Program-made: the position numbers and the translations under genes
Notes under the pieces: model-generated
Databases searched by the model: none
Seen by the model: only the letters and a program-made list of their open reading frames with translations
Told to the model about the DNA's origin: nothing
In this document: positions 28,453 to 37,797 of the stretch, one piece after another
Layout of the letters: every line of letters starts with the position of its first letter
How positions within the stretch are numbered: the stretch's first letter is position 1
Assembly (NCBI RefSeq): GCF_023634645.1
Contig: NZ_JAMKMR010000017.1
Span: forward strand, 1 to 64,000
DNA: 64,000 bases
Source of the DNA: Vibrio sinus
GTDB taxonomy: Bacteria > Pseudomonadota > Gammaproteobacteria > Enterobacterales > Vibrionaceae
Direction of reading: 5' to 3'

Positions 28453-29814
28453 TTATTTACCAATACAAAACGAAGAGAAGATCCGCCCCAGCAGATCATC
28501 GGAGCTAAATTCTCCAGTGATTTCGTTGAGGTGTTGCTGGGCGATCCTTAGCTCTTCTGCCAAGATTTCACCAGCCATGTATCCTTCTAGTTGTTGTTGG
28601 CCAATATCGAGGTGATTCGCCGCTTTCTCTAATGCGTCTAGGTGTCTGCGGCGAGCCATAAAGCTGCCTTCATGGCCACCAGCGAATCCCATGCATTCTT
28701 TTAAGTGGCTACGCAGCGCATCAACGCCTGCACCAGTTTTGGCCGACAGACGGATAAGGGTGGGGGAATTGACGTGACAGATGCCAAGGGACTCGTTAGT
28801 TTGGTCGGCTTTATTGCGGATAACCGTAATACCCACATTGCTTGGCAGTCGGTCGACAAACTCTGGCCAAATGTCTTTTGGATCGCACGCGTCGGTAGTG
28901 GTGCCATCAACCATGAACAAAATGCGGTCGGCTTGCTCTATTTCCTCCCACGCTCTCTCGATACCGATTTTTTCCACCGCATCAGATGCATCACGTAGCC
29001 CTGCGGTATCAATGATATGCAGCGGCATGCCGTCGATATGGATATGTTCACGTAGCACATCGCGTGTGGTGCCAGCGATTTCGGTCACAATGGCGGATTC
29101 TTTGCCGGATAATGCATTAAGCAGGCTAGATTTACCCGCATTGGGTCGGCCTGCAATGACCACTTTCATACCTTCACGCATGATGGCACCTTGATTGGCT
29201 TCTTTGCGCACGAGGCCAAGCTTATCAATAATGTTTTGTAAATCTCCGGCCACTTTGCCATCGGCGAGAAAGTCGATTTCTTCTTCTGGGAAATCAATCG
29301 CGGCCTCGACGTAGATGCGAAGGTGGATCAGTGATTCTACTAGAATTTGAATTCGCTTTGAAAACTGGCCTTGCAAAGAGTGCAGGGCGGATTTTGCCGC
29401 TTCTTCTGAGCTAGCATCAATCAGATCGGCAATGGCTTCTGCTTGGGCCAAGTCCATTTTGTCATTTAAAAATGCCCGCTCTGAGAACTCGCCAGGTCTG
29501 GCTGCGCGAACATCTGGCAGCAACAGTATACGTTTAATCAGCATATCCATGACAACAGGGCCACCGTGGCCTTGTAGCTCGAGAACGTCTTCACCGGTGA
29601 ATGAGTGTGGGTTGGGAAAGTACAAGGCTATGCCTTGGTCTAGGGCTTCTCCATGCTCATCCTGAAAAGCAAGGTACTCAGCATAGCGTGGTTTGAGCTC
29701 TTTGCCCGTCAATGCCAGTGCAACCTGCTTTGCTTTTGGCCCGGATACGCGGATGATGCCAACCCCACCTCGACCTGTAGCTGTCGCTTGAGCAACAATC
29801 GTTTCAGTTGTCAT
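28453..29814 (-). CDS. mnmE: tRNA modification GTPase MnmE
   Basis: GTPase partner of MnmG in wobble-uridine modification. 453 residues: N-terminal tetrahydrofolate-binding domain, central helical domain interrupted by the G domain with GRPNAGKSSLLN (G1, about residue 222), DTAGLRD (G3) and NKAD (G4), and the invariant C-terminal CIGK. Complete. Confidence 0.97.
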   Translation of the reverse strand: MTTETIVAQATATGRGGVGIIRVSGPKAKQVALALTGKELKPRYAEYLAFQDEHGEALDQGIALYFPNPHSFTGEDVLELQGHGGPVVMDMLIKRILLLPDVRAARPGEFSERAFLNDKMDLAQAEAIADLIDASSEEAAKSALHSLQGQFSKRIQILVESLIHLRIYVEAAIDFPEEEIDFLADGKVAGDLQNIIDKLGLVRKEANQGAIMREGMKVVIAGRPNAGKSSLLNALSGKESAIVTEIAGTTRDVLREHIHIDGMPLHIIDTAGLRDASDAVEKIGIERAWEEIEQADRILFMVDGTTTDACDPKDIWPEFVDRLPSNVGITVIRNKADQTNESLGICHVNSPTLIRLSAKTGAGVDALRSHLKECMGFAGGHEGSFMARRRHLDALEKAANHLDIGQQQLEGYMAGEILAEELRIAQQHLNEITGEFSSDDLLGRIFSSFCIGK

Positions 29815-29904
29815 AAATATGCCTACATTTCAATCGCAATACGTTTTCTAACCACGTATTTGTCATAATAAATAAACTAGCTGAATTGTAATCAGCAAAC
29901 ATAA

Positions 29905-29929
29905 AAAAGGCGACCTTTGGCCGCCTTTT
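29905..29929 (-). terminator. Terminator after yidC
   Basis: Eleven-base-pair stem of the AAAAGGCGGCC type with a 3-base loop and a T-run on the minus strand (one G-U pair in RNA), 17 bp after the yidC stop. It ends the rpmH-rnpA-yidD-yidC unit. Confidence 0.8.
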
Positions 29930-29945
29930 AACTCACAAGTTATCG

Positions 29946-31601
29946 TTAGCTCTTGGCTTTCTTAGTATGTAAGCCTTTTTTCTCCAACTGACGATAAATT
30001 AATGTCTGTTGAATCAAGGTAACGATGTTCGATACTAACCAGTATAGAACCAATCCTGATGGGAAGAAGATAAAGAACACCGTAAAGCCAACTGGCATAA
30101 ACATCATGATCTTTTGTTGCATTGGATCGGTCACGGTTGTTGGGCTCATCTTCTGAATGAAGAACATACTGATACCCATTAATACCGGTAGAATGTAGTA
30201 CGGATCTGCCGCCGACAAGTCGTGAATCCAACCAAAGAATGGCGCATGACGCAGTTCAACCGAACCCATTAAGGCCCAGTACAGCGCTAGGAAGATAGGC
30301 ATTTGCAGTATAATTGGGAAGCAACCACCGAGCGGGTTTACTTTCTCTTTCTTATACAGCTCCATCATCTCTTGGCTCATGCGCTGACGATCGTCACCAA
30401 TACGCTCTTTCATCGCTTGGATTTTTGGCTGCAACATGCGCATCTTCGCCATGGAAGTGTACTGCGCTTTCGTCAGTGGGTACATAGCACCACGAACCAA
30501 GAAGGTTAGGATGATGATTGCAATACCCCAGTTGCCAACGAAGCCATGAATCCATGACAGTAGCGAGTGAAGCGGCTTAGCGATAAACCATAGCCAACCA
30601 TAATCCACCACAAGATCTAAATTCGGTGCCACAGCTGCCATTTGGTTTTGCAGTTGTGGACCAACCCATAGGGTGGCATCAAATTTGGCTTGTTGGCCAT
30701 TTTGAATGGTTTGTTGTGGCAGTAGTACACCGATATCGGCAAGCTTACCGACCGTACGGCTATAGATAGTAGCATCCGGTGCATTTCTTGGGATCCACGC
30801 TGTTGCAAAGTAACGTTGAATCATAGCCACCCATCCTTGACCATTTGTCAGTTTAATGGACAGGTTTTTCTCATTCATATCTTTGAAGCTGTACTTCTCA
30901 TAGCGAGTTTTTTCTGTTGAATACGCTGCGCCGTGATAAGAATGTTCAGTAAAGCTGCTGCTTGCTTCTGCGTTGTTTTCGTTCTGACGTAAGTGAGCAT
31001 ACATTTGAACTTGAGCGTTCTTGCCCGAATCATTTTTCACGTCATATTCAACATTTACCGCGTAGCTGCCACGCTTCAAAATAAAGGTCTTGGTGTACGT
31101 AATGCCATCTTTAGTAAATGTCATCGGTACGCGCAGTTCACCTTGCCCATTAGCGAGGGTAAAGTCGTTGGCACTGACTTTGTAGTCTGGGCGATCAGTC
31201 GTGCTCAGGTCGATGCCTTGTGGGCCAACCAAGCCACTTTGTGCGATGTATTGTTTACCCGGCTGGTCTTCAAGTAAAACAAACGGCGCTTTTGATTTTA
31301 GCGTTGCGTCGTATTTGTTTAACTTGGCGTTAATGACATCACCACCATGAGTGTCAATGGTCAACGTTAATACGTCAGTTTTAATCTGTATAGTTTTGCC
31401 AGTGTTTGCCGCCGTCTGCGCAGCTGGTGGAACAAGCGTGTTAGGGCCTGTTACCGATGTGGCAGGTAAACTACTGTTACTTTGTGTTTGCGCAACCGCA
31501 TGTGTCTGTGGTGCTGGATTCTTATGTTCTTGCCACTTGGTATAGAGCAAAAAAGAAACCAGTGCCAAGGCGATTAACAGGATATTACGTTGAGAATCCA
31601 T
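29946..31601 (-). CDS. yidC: Membrane protein insertase YidC
   Basis: Inserts proteins, including F0 c subunit, into the inner membrane with or without SecYEG. 551 residues: N-terminal membrane anchor (MDSQRNILLIALALVSFLL), large periplasmic beta-domain (about 60-340) and the conserved five-helix core from FVGNWGIAIIILTFLVRG with the cytoplasmic loop MRMLQPKIQAMKERIGDD. Two bases after yidD. Confidence 0.97.
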   Translation of the reverse strand: MDSQRNILLIALALVSFLLYTKWQEHKNPAPQTHAVAQTQSNSSLPATSVTGPNTLVPPAAQTAANTGKTIQIKTDVLTLTIDTHGGDVINAKLNKYDATLKSKAPFVLLEDQPGKQYIAQSGLVGPQGIDLSTTDRPDYKVSANDFTLANGQGELRVPMTFTKDGITYTKTFILKRGSYAVNVEYDVKNDSGKNAQVQMYAHLRQNENNAEASSSFTEHSYHGAAYSTEKTRYEKYSFKDMNEKNLSIKLTNGQGWVAMIQRYFATAWIPRNAPDATIYSRTVGKLADIGVLLPQQTIQNGQQAKFDATLWVGPQLQNQMAAVAPNLDLVVDYGWLWFIAKPLHSLLSWIHGFVGNWGIAIIILTFLVRGAMYPLTKAQYTSMAKMRMLQPKIQAMKERIGDDRQRMSQEMMELYKKEKVNPLGGCFPIILQMPIFLALYWALMGSVELRHAPFFGWIHDLSAADPYYILPVLMGISMFFIQKMSPTTVTDPMQQKIMMFMPVGFTVFFIFFPSGLVLYWLVSNIVTLIQQTLIYRQLEKKGLHTKKAKS

Positions 31602-31603
31602 TG

Positions 31604-31861
31604 TTATTTATCTCGGTTCTGTTTCTGGGGAGGAGGAACTGGGTCATATCCTCCTTCGTTCAAAGGGTGGCATTTTAATAAACGTTTACCTGATAACCAA
31701 CACCCTTTTACAAAACCGTGAGCTTTCAATGCATCTATTGCATATCGAGAACAGGTTGGTGTAAATCGGCAGCGTGGACCAATGAGAGGACTGATTAGCC
31801 ATCTATATAAATAGATGAGTCCAATGGCTAACCGCGCGAAGGGCGAGACAGGCGATGCCAT
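31604..31861 (-). CDS. yidD: Membrane protein insertion efficiency factor YidD
   Basis: 85-residue YidD/UPF0161 protein assisting YidC-dependent insertion. Family core YRWLISPLIGPRCRFTPTCS with conserved cysteines and later LLKCHPLNEGGYDPVP. Its start overlaps the end of rnpA by 34 bp in another frame, the usual arrangement. Confidence 0.95.
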   Translation of the reverse strand: MASPVSPFARLAIGLIYLYRWLISPLIGPRCRFTPTCSRYAIDALKAHGFVKGCWLSGKRLLKCHPLNEGGYDPVPPPQKQNRDK

Positions 31862-32184
31862 AATTTGTCAAATAACCTAAACACTTCTTCATTGCTTAAA
31901 CTTTGCGCGCTTTTTTTTGCAATGACAACAAAATCTTTATTAGGAAGTTCGTGTTGTTTGTTACGAAAACTTTCGCGAGCAAGACGTTTAAACCGATTGC
32001 GACCGACTGCGGTTTTAATCTGTTTTTTTGGAACGGCTAGACCTAATCTTGGCTGATTAAGTGTGTTATTGCGAGCAATGATAGTGAAGTGAGGCGAGCC
32101 AGCTCGATGAGCTTGCTGAAAGACGTTTTGATAATGCTCGGGAGTTAACAAACGTAACTCCCGATTGAACGCGTATGTATTCAA
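31828..32184 (-). CDS. rnpA: Ribonuclease P protein component
   Basis: 118-residue protein subunit of RNase P, which matures tRNA 5' ends. The RNR motif is seen in KTAVGRNRFKRLARESFR, and LGLAVPKK and DFVVIAKK are typical. The start is TTG at 32184: no ATG in frame preserves the conserved N-terminus, and no clear Shine-Dalgarno is present, so it is probably translationally coupled to rpmH 13 bp upstream. Confidence 0.95.
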   Translation of the reverse strand: MNTYAFNRELRLLTPEHYQNVFQQAHRAGSPHFTIIARNNTLNQPRLGLAVPKKQIKTAVGRNRFKRLARESFRNKQHELPNKDFVVIAKKSAQSLSNEEVFRLFDKLWHRLSRPSRG

Positions 32185-32197
32185 AATAAATCAGCGA

Positions 32198-32332
32198 TTA
32201 TTTTGATAGGCGCGCACGGCCTTTTGCACGACGTGCATTAATAACCTTACGGCCGTTCTTAGTTGCCATGCGTGCACGGAAACCGTGAGTACGCTTGCGC
32301 TTTAGAACTGAAGGTTGAAAAGTGCGTTTCAT
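32198..32332 (-). CDS. rpmH: 50S ribosomal protein L34
   Basis: 44-residue highly basic ribosomal protein beginning MKRTFQPSVLKRKRTHGFR and ending RRAKGRARLSK, exactly the L34 pattern. First gene of the rpmH-rnpA-yidD-yidC unit, with two promoters about 115-195 bp upstream. Confidence 0.97.
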   Translation of the reverse strand: MKRTFQPSVLKRKRTHGFRARMATKNGRKVINARRAKGRARLSK

Positions 32333-32447
32333 GATAATTACCTTACTGATCAGTAGTTTTAGGTTCTTAGTTAACCCGGCGTGGGCAGTTATTCATCTTG
32401 TTAGTAAAACAAAGACGATATCCAACGCCTCTCAACAAAGAGGCGGA

Positions 32448-32476
32448 ATTGTAATCACTGTCACCAAAAGTGTCAA
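32448..32476 (-). promoter_or_regulatory. rpmH promoter, proximal
   Basis: Consensus -35 TTGACA (32476-32471) and -10 TACAAT (32453-32448) with 17-bp spacing on the minus strand. A hairpin CGCCTC/GAGGCG (32426-32445) lies in the resulting leader. Confidence 0.85.
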
Positions 32477-32497
32477 TGAACAAATTCCAGCCGGGGG

Positions 32498-32526
32498 GAT
32501 TATACGAAGTACGAACAAAATCTCAA
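32498..32526 (-). promoter_or_regulatory. rpmH promoter, distal
   Basis: TTGAGA (32526-32521) and perfect TATAAT (32503-32498) with 17-bp spacing, about 50 bp upstream of the proximal promoter. Two tandem promoters are also known before E. coli rpmH. Confidence 0.7.
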
Positions 32527-32545
32527 GGATCTTTCGTCGATCCTT
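32525..32545 (-). terminator. Stem-loop after the amino-acid ABC operon
   Basis: Seven-base-pair stem AAGGATC/GATCCTT with a 7-base loop at the stop codon of the ATPase gene. The T-run after it is poor, so termination may be partial; it overlaps the distal rpmH promoter. Confidence 0.5.
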
Positions 32546-33281
32546 AAAGGGTTCCTACTTTACGTAAAAAGCGTTTTAGTCTTTCATCCTGTGGATGATT
32601 AAAAATATCTTCGGGCTTACCCTGCTCAACGATATTGCCTTCGGCCATAAAGATCACTCTATCAGCCACTTCTTTCGCGAACTGCATCTCATGGGTCACG
32701 ACCAGCATGGTTTGGTGATCTTGCGCCAAATTTTTCATCAATGCCAGTACTTCTCCTACCCACTCGGGATCGAGTGCAGAAGTGGGCTCATCAAATAATA
32801 GCAGATCCGGTGACAAAGCCATGGCTCTTCCGATGCCTACCCGTTGCTGCTGGCCGCCAGATAAAGCGATGGGATAACTGTCTGCTTTGTCAGCCAAACC
32901 GATATTTTTCAATATCTGTAGCGCTTTGTCATAAGCTTGCTGTTTTTTCCAACCTCTTACTGTGATCAAGCCTTCAGCGATATTTTGTTTTGCTGTCATA
33001 TGGGCAAACAGGGCATAGTTTTGGAAAACAAAGCCCGTTTTCTTTCTAAGTTCGCGCACCTCTGCCCGAGAATGACGCTGCGTATTGACAGACACGCCAC
33101 CAATAGATATCGATCCTTTATCGGCATTTTCTAAGAAATTGATGCACCGCAGTAGGGTGGATTTACCTGTGCCGCTGGAACCGATGATGACGACGATCTC
33201 ACCTTTCTCTATGTTGAGATCAATACCTTTCAATACTTCGCTATTACCGAAAGATTTGTGTATGTTTTTTATTTCGATCAT
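32544..33281 (-). CDS. Polar amino acid ABC transporter, ATP-binding protein (TcyN-like)
   Basis: 245-residue ATPase. Walker A GSSGTGKST near residue 34, ABC signature LSGGQQQRVGIGRA, Walker B LLLFDEPTSALDPE and H-loop VVTHEM. Closest in character to cystine/polar amino-acid importers (TcyN/GlnQ group). Start overlaps the permease stop by 4 bp. Substrate is inferred from family, not shown. Confidence 0.9.
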   Translation of the reverse strand: MIEIKNIHKSFGNSEVLKGIDLNIEKGEIVVIIGSSGTGKSTLLRCINFLENADKGSISIGGVSVNTQRHSRAEVRELRKKTGFVFQNYALFAHMTAKQNIAEGLITVRGWKKQQAYDKALQILKNIGLADKADSYPIALSGGQQQRVGIGRAMALSPDLLLFDEPTSALDPEWVGEVLALMKNLAQDHQTMLVVTHEMQFAKEVADRVIFMAEGNIVEQGKPEDIFNHPQDERLKRFLRKVGTL

Positions 33282-33949
33282 TTTTTATACGCCTTATCCA
33301 GTTTTGCTTCGACAATGGTTTGCACTCGAGTCAGCAAAATGACGACCACCCAATAGATGAGTGCTGCAGCGGTAAAGGATTCGAAGAAACGGAAACTTGA
33401 TGAGGCCTCCATCTGCGCTTTTGCCATAACTTCAGCTACTCCCAGAGTGAAGGCTAAAGACGTGGATTTTATCAAATCAATGTAATAGTTCATCAACGAT
33501 GGAAAGGCGATGCGTGTCGCCTGCGGTAGAATAACACGACGCATTGCCTGTGGAGTGGTCATGCCAACAGATAAGCTGGCTTCCATTTGGCTTTTATCAA
33601 TGCCCAGAATGGCCGCTCGCACGGTTTCTGCCATGTAGGCGGCATAGTGAAGACTCAAACCAAAGACAGCAGCGTTAAAGGCGCTCATTCCTTCGAAAAA
33701 TGGCACGACCTGAGGCAGGCCAAAATAGAATAGAAACAGTTGCACTAATAGGGGTGTGCCACGAAAAAAGCTAATGTAAATCTGACTGATTTGATTGAGA
33801 ACAGGAATTTTAAAGATTCGAATATTCGCGATCAGCACAGATAATATGAGCGCAAATATCATGGCTAAGGTCGCCATTTTCATTGTGACACTCAGATACT
33901 TTAGCAGTATCGGTATCAGATCAATCATGTAGTGAAAATCAAAGCCCAT
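33278..33949 (-). CDS. Polar amino acid ABC transporter, permease
   Basis: 223-residue inner-membrane permease of the HisMQ type, with about five hydrophobic segments and the EAA loop EASLSVGMTTPQAMRRVILP contacting the ATPase. The FFRGTPLLVQLFL segment near residue 60 is typical of polar amino-acid permeases. Same operon as the ATPase and binding protein; one permease gene means it works as a homodimer. Confidence 0.92.
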   Translation of the reverse strand: MGFDFHYMIDLIPILLKYLSVTMKMATLAMIFALILSVLIANIRIFKIPVLNQISQIYISFFRGTPLLVQLFLFYFGLPQVVPFFEGMSAFNAAVFGLSLHYAAYMAETVRAAILGIDKSQMEASLSVGMTTPQAMRRVILPQATRIAFPSLMNYYIDLIKSTSLAFTLGVAEVMAKAQMEASSSFRFFESFTAAALIYWVVVILLTRVQTIVEAKLDKAYKK

Positions 33950-34042
33950 AACGTCATCCAGTAAAGAAAGTAAAACCCACTACTAGTAAAAGTAGTGGGT
34001 AAAGTGAAAAATAATGCTGCGATTGTTTGTATAACGGGCGAT

Positions 34043-34792
34043 TTACTCTTTAGTAATGTCCGCTCCAAACCACTTTTCTGATATTTTGGCCAATGTGCCA
34101 TCGGCTCTCATTGATGCTAGCGCTTGGTTGACCTGCTCTTGCAGCTTGCGACCTTTCGCATCTTTCATAAACGGCCAGGCGTTTTCTATTGTCGCAAATG
34201 GTTTGCCTGCAAGTTTCAATGGCAGATGACTTTTCTTAATCAGTTGAACCACAGACAGGCGATCCATGACAAAAGCATCGGTTGCGCCGATGAGGACAGA
34301 TTGTTCTATCCCAGTATCAAACGTCTTAATGTGGATCTTGCCGTTTTTATCATGTTGACGTAGCAACTGTTCAAAGTTCGAGCCAAGGTTAACCGCTACG
34401 GTTTTACCCGCCAGATCGTTGATGCCATGAATGCTATCGTTGCTTTTTCTTACCGCTAACTGAGCGCCATCAATGACGTACGGGTTGGAAAATAGATACT
34501 TGGCTTTTCTCTCTGGGGTAATGGTGATTTGGTTTGAGATGGTATCAATGTGACCCGACTCCAATAGACCAAACAAGCCAGAGAAGTTTGCTGTAACAAA
34601 CTCAACTTTATAATGTTCGCGCTTACCAATCTCTTTCCACAAGTCGACTTCGAAGCCTTGTAGTTTGTCTTGTTTAACAAAAGTGAATGGATAGTATCGA
34701 CCAGACATGCCGACTTTAACCACTGTTTCTGCTTGGACAGCAAATGTAGACAGTGCAACTATCGCGATAAATAATCTAGTCCAGAATTTCAT
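34043..34792 (-). CDS. Polar amino acid ABC transporter, periplasmic binding protein
   Basis: 249-residue family-3 solute-binding protein. Signal peptide of about 21 residues ending AVQA before ETVV. Motifs GFEVDLWKEIGKR, TISNQITITPERKAKYLFS and GKTVAVNLGSNFEQLL are typical. First gene of the three-gene operon; cystine or another polar amino acid is a likely ligand, by family only. Confidence 0.9.
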   Translation of the reverse strand: MKFWTRLFIAIVALSTFAVQAETVVKVGMSGRYYPFTFVKQDKLQGFEVDLWKEIGKREHYKVEFVTANFSGLFGLLESGHIDTISNQITITPERKAKYLFSNPYVIDGAQLAVRKSNDSIHGINDLAGKTVAVNLGSNFEQLLRQHDKNGKIHIKTFDTGIEQSVLIGATDAFVMDRLSVVQLIKKSHLPLKLAGKPFATIENAWPFMKDAKGRKLQEQVNQALASMRADGTLAKISEKWFGADITKE

Positions 34793-35223
34793 ACTCTAAC
34801 CCCTATGTAACTTAGGCTGCGATACTACATTCTATATAGATAGTTCAGTAAATAATGATCGGCAATAATCTAGAGCGGTTAGGAATAAGGAAACCATTGC
34901 GCTACGCACAAGACATATAAATCATAGTGATACATTGTACGGTTTAAGTGCAAAGTGATCGCAAAAAAATCATTCGGCAATAATTTAATCCACAAAGTTA
35001 TCACCAATAGCAAGATCTACGGAAATGTTGCTCTTTTCTAAAAAATGTGGATCAAGGTGTGAGTAATTACAGGGTGAACTGTGCGGATCTCGTCAAACGA
35101 GCGAAAAAATTGTGAATAAGTTAGATCTTATTCACCGGATCGCCGATCATTTGCTGGCGATCTTGTTTATCAACAGGTAAAATTATCGGTCTTTCCTGAT
35201 CATTTTTTTCTCGTGGGGGCACC
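34793..35223. promoter_or_regulatory. dnaA upstream region with DnaA-box-like sites
   Basis: 431 bp without a gene. It holds sites close to the DnaA box: TAATCCACA (34986-34994), TGATCCACA on the minus strand (35054-35046), TTATTCACA on the minus strand (35119-35111), and several GATC sites near the gene. This fits DnaA autoregulation and Dam-linked control, as in E. coli. No single promoter is assigned. Confidence 0.6.
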
Positions 35224-36612
35224 GTGTCATCTTCGCTTTGGTTGCAATGTATGCAACAACTTCAAGAAGAGCTACCAGCTACAGAATTCAGTATGTGGGT
35301 TCGTCCGTTACAAGCGGAGATCAATGACAACACGCTGACTTTGTTTGCTCCAAATCGTTTCGTCTTAGATTGGGTTCGTGATAAGTACATTAATAGCATT
35401 AATCGATTATTGCTCGAATATTGTGGTAACGACATTCCTAGCTTGCGTTTTGAAGTGGGCAGCAAACCCGTTGCCGCGCCAAAACCTGAGCCTGTTAGGA
35501 CCAAAGCAGATTTAGCAGCGGAATCTTCAGCGCCTGCGCAGCTACAGAAAACCTGGGATGATGAAGCGAGCGCGATAGCCAATATTAATCATCGCTCTAA
35601 TGTGAATATCAAACACAAGTTTAATAACTTTGTTGAAGGTAAATCTAACCAACTTGGTTTGGCTGCCGCAAGGCAAGTGGCTGACAATCCAGGAGCGGCG
35701 TACAACCCGCTATTTCTTTATGGTGGTACCGGGTTAGGTAAAACCCATTTGTTGCACGCAGTTGGAAATGCAATTGTGGATAACAAGCCAAATGCCAAAG
35801 TCGTCTATATGCACTCTGAGCGTTTTGTGCAGGATATGGTCAAAGCGCTGCAAAATAACGCCATTGAAGAATTTAAGCGTTATTATCGCAGTGTGGATGC
35901 GCTACTCATTGATGACATACAATTCTTTGCCAACAAAGAGCGCTCACAAGAAGAGTTTTTTCATACCTTCAATGCACTCCTTGAAGGCAATCAGCAAATT
36001 ATCCTTACTTCAGACCGATATCCGAAAGAGATAAGCGGTGTTGAAGATCGATTGAAGTCCCGCTTTGGTTGGGGACTAACAGTGGCTATCGAGCCGCCGG
36101 AGCTTGAGACTCGGGTGGCGATTTTGATGAAAAAAGCAGAAGACCACCAAATCAACCTCGCTGATGAAGTCGCATTTTTTATCGCAAAACGTCTGCGCTC
36201 CAATGTTCGTGAATTAGAAGGCGCGCTTAACCGTGTTATCGCCAATGCCAATTTTACCGGTCGTCCTATCACCATTGATTTTGTTCGTGAAGCGCTGCGC
36301 GACTTGCTTGCGCTACAGGAAAAGCTGGTGACAATCGACAATATTCAGAAAACGGTCGCGGAATACTATAAAATCAAAGTGGCTGATCTGCTGTCTAAGC
36401 GTCGCTCACGATCGGTTGCTCGTCCGCGCCAGTTGGCCATGGCACTTTCAAAGGAGCTGACCAACCACAGCTTACCTGAGATAGGTGATGCATTTGGTGG
36501 GCGAGATCATACCACGGTACTTCATGCTTGCCGTAAAATTGAACAATTGCGCGAAGAGAGTCATGATATCAAGGAAGATTATTCAAATTTGATTCGCACC
36601 CTTTCTTCTTAA
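35224..36612 (+). CDS. dnaA: Chromosomal replication initiator DnaA
   Basis: AAA+ initiator that binds oriC and opens the duplex. 462 residues: domain I (1-90), linker rich in Pro/Ala, domain III with Walker A GGTGLGKTH near residue 167 and Walker B LLIDDIQFF, and domain IV with the signature GGRDHTTVLHACRKI. Starts with GTG behind GGGGGC. It lies 13 kb from oriC, the Vibrio/E. coli arrangement where dnaA is not next to the origin. Confidence 0.98.
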   Translation: MSSSLWLQCMQQLQEELPATEFSMWVRPLQAEINDNTLTLFAPNRFVLDWVRDKYINSINRLLLEYCGNDIPSLRFEVGSKPVAAPKPEPVRTKADLAAESSAPAQLQKTWDDEASAIANINHRSNVNIKHKFNNFVEGKSNQLGLAAARQVADNPGAAYNPLFLYGGTGLGKTHLLHAVGNAIVDNKPNAKVVYMHSERFVQDMVKALQNNAIEEFKRYYRSVDALLIDDIQFFANKERSQEEFFHTFNALLEGNQQIILTSDRYPKEISGVEDRLKSRFGWGLTVAIEPPELETRVAILMKKAEDHQINLADEVAFFIAKRLRSNVRELEGALNRVIANANFTGRPITIDFVREALRDLLALQEKLVTIDNIQKTVAEYYKIKVADLLSKRRSRSVARPRQLAMALSKELTNHSLPEIGDAFGGRDHTTVLHACRKIEQLREESHDIKEDYSNLIRTLSS

Positions 36613-36675
36613 AATTTGCATAACTATTATATTTGTCATTATTTAAGCGAACTGTCGGTTTGTTAAGAGCTATAT

Positions 36676-37776
36676 ATGAAATTTACTATTGAGCGCAGCC
36701 ATCTAATAAAGCCATTACAACAAGTTTCTGGTGCCCTAGGTGGAAGACCAACGCTACCGATTCTAGGTAATATACTGCTTAAAGTAGAAGATGCGGTGTT
36801 GTCGATGACATCGACTGACCTAGAAATCGAGCTGATCAGCCGCATTGACTTAGAAGGCGCATGTGAAGCAGGCAGTATTACCGTTCCTTCGCGTAAGTTT
36901 TTAGATATATGTCGTGGACTACCAGAAAGCGCTAGTATTACTTTCTTATTAGAAGGTGATCGAGTGCTTGTGAAATCGGGCCGTAGTCGTTTTTCTCTTG
37001 CGACGCTGCCAGCCAATGATTTCCCAAATATTGAAGATTGGCAAAATGAAGCGGAAGTCTCTTTGAGTCAAGGTGAATTGCGCGCGCTTATTGAGAAAAC
37101 CCAGTTTTCCATGGCAAACCAAGATGTTCGCTATTATTTGAACGGCATGTTATTTGAGATTGACGACACCACGCTCAGAGCCGTCGCAACCGATGGACAT
37201 CGAATGGCAGTAGCCCATACTCAGTTGAATGCCAGTTTTGACCATTCGCAGATCATTGTACCTCGTAAAGGCGTACAAGAGCTGGTTAAAGTGCTCGATG
37301 AACCTGATCAACAAGTGATACTGCAAATTGGCAGTTCAAATATTCGCGCTGAAGTAAATAACTTTGTCTTTACTTCTAAGCTGGTAGACGGACGTTTCCC
37401 TGATTATCGCCGCGTATTACCGCAAAATACCAACAAAGAAATGCAGGCTGGATGTGAAGATCTAAGACAATCTTTCGCTCGAGCTGCTATTCTTTCCAAT
37501 GAAAAGTTTCGTGGGGTTCGAGTAAACCTAGAAAATAGCGAAATGCGCATTACTGCCAGCAACCCAGAACAAGAAGAAGCTGAAGAGCATTTGGATGTTA
37601 CTTTCGCTGGTGAGCCAATCGAGATTGGATTTAACGTCAGCTATGTTTTGGATATTTTGAACACACTGCGTTGTGAGCAAGTTAAGGTTTCTATGTCGGA
37701 AGCCAATGCCAGTGCTCTGATTGAAGATGTTGAAGATGACAGCGCAATGTACGTTGTGATGCCAATTCGCTTATAG
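36676..37776 (+). CDS. dnaN: DNA polymerase III beta sliding clamp
   Basis: Ring-shaped processivity clamp of 366 residues, three similar domains. Starts MKFTIERSHLIKPLQQVSG and ends YVVMPIRL, as in E. coli. 63 bp downstream of dnaA and 21 bp before recF: the conserved dnaA-dnaN-recF-gyrB run. Confidence 0.98.
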   Translation: MKFTIERSHLIKPLQQVSGALGGRPTLPILGNILLKVEDAVLSMTSTDLEIELISRIDLEGACEAGSITVPSRKFLDICRGLPESASITFLLEGDRVLVKSGRSRFSLATLPANDFPNIEDWQNEAEVSLSQGELRALIEKTQFSMANQDVRYYLNGMLFEIDDTTLRAVATDGHRMAVAHTQLNASFDHSQIIVPRKGVQELVKVLDEPDQQVILQIGSSNIRAEVNNFVFTSKLVDGRFPDYRRVLPQNTNKEMQAGCEDLRQSFARAAILSNEKFRGVRVNLENSEMRITASNPEQEEAEEHLDVTFAGEPIEIGFNVSYVLDILNTLRCEQVKVSMSEANASALIEDVEDDSAMYVVMPIRL

Positions 37777-37797
37777 GTAGAGTGACATTACATATCA